Part shown: positions 21,870 to 22,242 of the stretch, in pieces | Layout: each line of letters begins with the position of its first letter | How positions within the stretch are numbered: position 1 is the first letter of the stretch | Assembly (NCBI GenBank): GCA_028098005.1 | Contig: JAOHFM010000024.1 | Coordinates: 1 to 22,242 of the forward strand | Reading direction: 5' to 3' | Length of the DNA stretch: 22,242 nucleotides | Source of the DNA: Psychrosphaera sp. | GTDB taxonomy: Bacteria > Pseudomonadota > Gammaproteobacteria > Enterobacterales > Alteromonadaceae | Made by a program: the position numbers and the translations under genes | The notes under the pieces: generated by a model | The model's database searches: none | Told to the model about the DNA's origin: nothing | Seen by the model: only the letters and a program-made list of their open reading frames with translations

Positions 21870-22242
21870 ATGAACTTTACTGGGCAACATATACTTTCCG
21901 TTAATCAATTTAATCGTGACGATTTACAAAATATCTTTGATATTGCCAGCCGAATGGAGCCCTACGCAAAACGCCAGTTTAGAACAAAAGTATTAGACGG
22001 CGCTATCTTAGGAAACCTCTTTTTTGAGCCTTCTACCAGAACCCGCGTTAGCTTTGGTTGTGCGTTTAACTTACTAGGCGGCGAAGTTAGAGAAACCACC
22101 GGAATGCAAACATCCGCACTGGCAAAAGGTGAATCACTTTACGATACCGCTCGAGTCATTAGTAGCTACAGTGATGTGATTGCCATGCGTCATCCTCAAT
22201 CTGGTTCTGTGGCAGAATTTGCAGAAGGTAGTCGAGTCCCTG
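21870..22242 (+). CDS. pyrB: Aspartate carbamoyltransferase, N-terminal part (runs off the window)
   Basis: The ATG at 21870-21872 opens a frame that stays open to the right edge (124 residues seen). AAGG (21863-21866) is close, only 3 bases away, so the start is plausible but not certain. The carbamoyl-phosphate-binding motif FFEPSTRTRVSF (51-62, STRTR 55-59) is intact. The SALAKGESLYDT loop (82-93) has K86, which corresponds to the catalytic lysine loop, and SYSDVIAMRHP (99-109) follows. The enzyme joins carbamoyl phosphate and aspartate, the committed step of pyrimidine synthesis. The C-terminal aspartate domain and any pyrI partner lie outside the window. The sequence FGCAFNLLGGEVRETTGMQTSA differs from the E. 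coli form, and I believe it is the longer PyrB type of Alteromonadales. Confidence 0.92.
   Translation, partial: MNFTGQHILSVNQFNRDDLQNIFDIASRMEPYAKRQFRTKVLDGAILGNLFFEPSTRTRVSFGCAFNLLGGEVRETTGMQTSALAKGESLYDTARVISSYSDVIAMRHPQSGSVAEFAEGSRVP

Noticed and set aside
1..22242. Genomic island, prophage, toxin-antitoxin or defence system
   Set aside because: Gene content is core, composition looks uniform, and no integrase, transposase, tRNA-flanked repeat or defence domains were recognised on either strand.

Overview
The window looks like chromosomal core sequence from an AT-rich marine gammaproteobacterium, most likely of the order Alteromonadales. The evidence is the classical gammaproteobacterial block mrcA / pilMNOPQ-aroK-aroB-damX-dam, an erpA-clc neighbourhood reminiscent of E. 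coli, OxyR with both redox cysteines, and Alteromonadales-type small proteins. Base composition and codon use look even throughout. I see no insertion sequences, phage genes, CRISPR arrays, tRNAs or rRNAs. The placement below order level is an inference.

Layout. (1) 1-2155: the 3' end of an EAL/HDOD signalling gene (+) faces a secreted ComEA-type DNA-binding protein (-), followed by oxyR (-). Divergent from oxyR run a small exported protein of unknown function and a 59-aa DUF2970 membrane protein that starts with TTG. (2) 2190-11095, all on the minus strand and transcribed right to left: pilM, pilN, pilO, pilP, pilQ (type IV pilus alignment complex and outer-membrane secretin), a short gap with a hairpin, then aroK, aroB (shikimate pathway), damX (cell division SPOR protein with an AAA ATPase domain) and dam (GATC methylase). 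Short gaps or start/stop overlaps suggest one or two operons. (3) 11240-13917: divergent from pilM, the class A penicillin-binding protein mrcA (PBP1A), with a 59-aa two-helix membrane protein joined by a TAATG overlap. (4) 13940-18148 (-): an RND efflux adaptor and permease pair with no outer-membrane channel gene nearby. (5) 18294-19448 (-): erpA (Fe-S insertion) and a DUF6776 coiled-coil membrane protein. (6) 19594-22242 (+): a ClC-family protein with a C-terminal CBS region, a HemJ-like protein overlapping it by 4 bp, and the 5' part of pyrB.

Most of the window is housekeeping: cell envelope and pili, aromatic amino-acid synthesis, DNA methylation, Fe-S and heme metabolism, and pyrimidine synthesis. 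I did not find a convincing new multi-gene system. The best leads are small. They are the unknown secreted-protein/DUF2970 pair beside oxyR, the micro-membrane protein coupled to mrcA, a ClC protein lacking most of the residues that define chloride/proton exchangers, a HemJ with an unusual hydrophilic insertion, and several well-formed hairpins, some of them built inside coding sequence.
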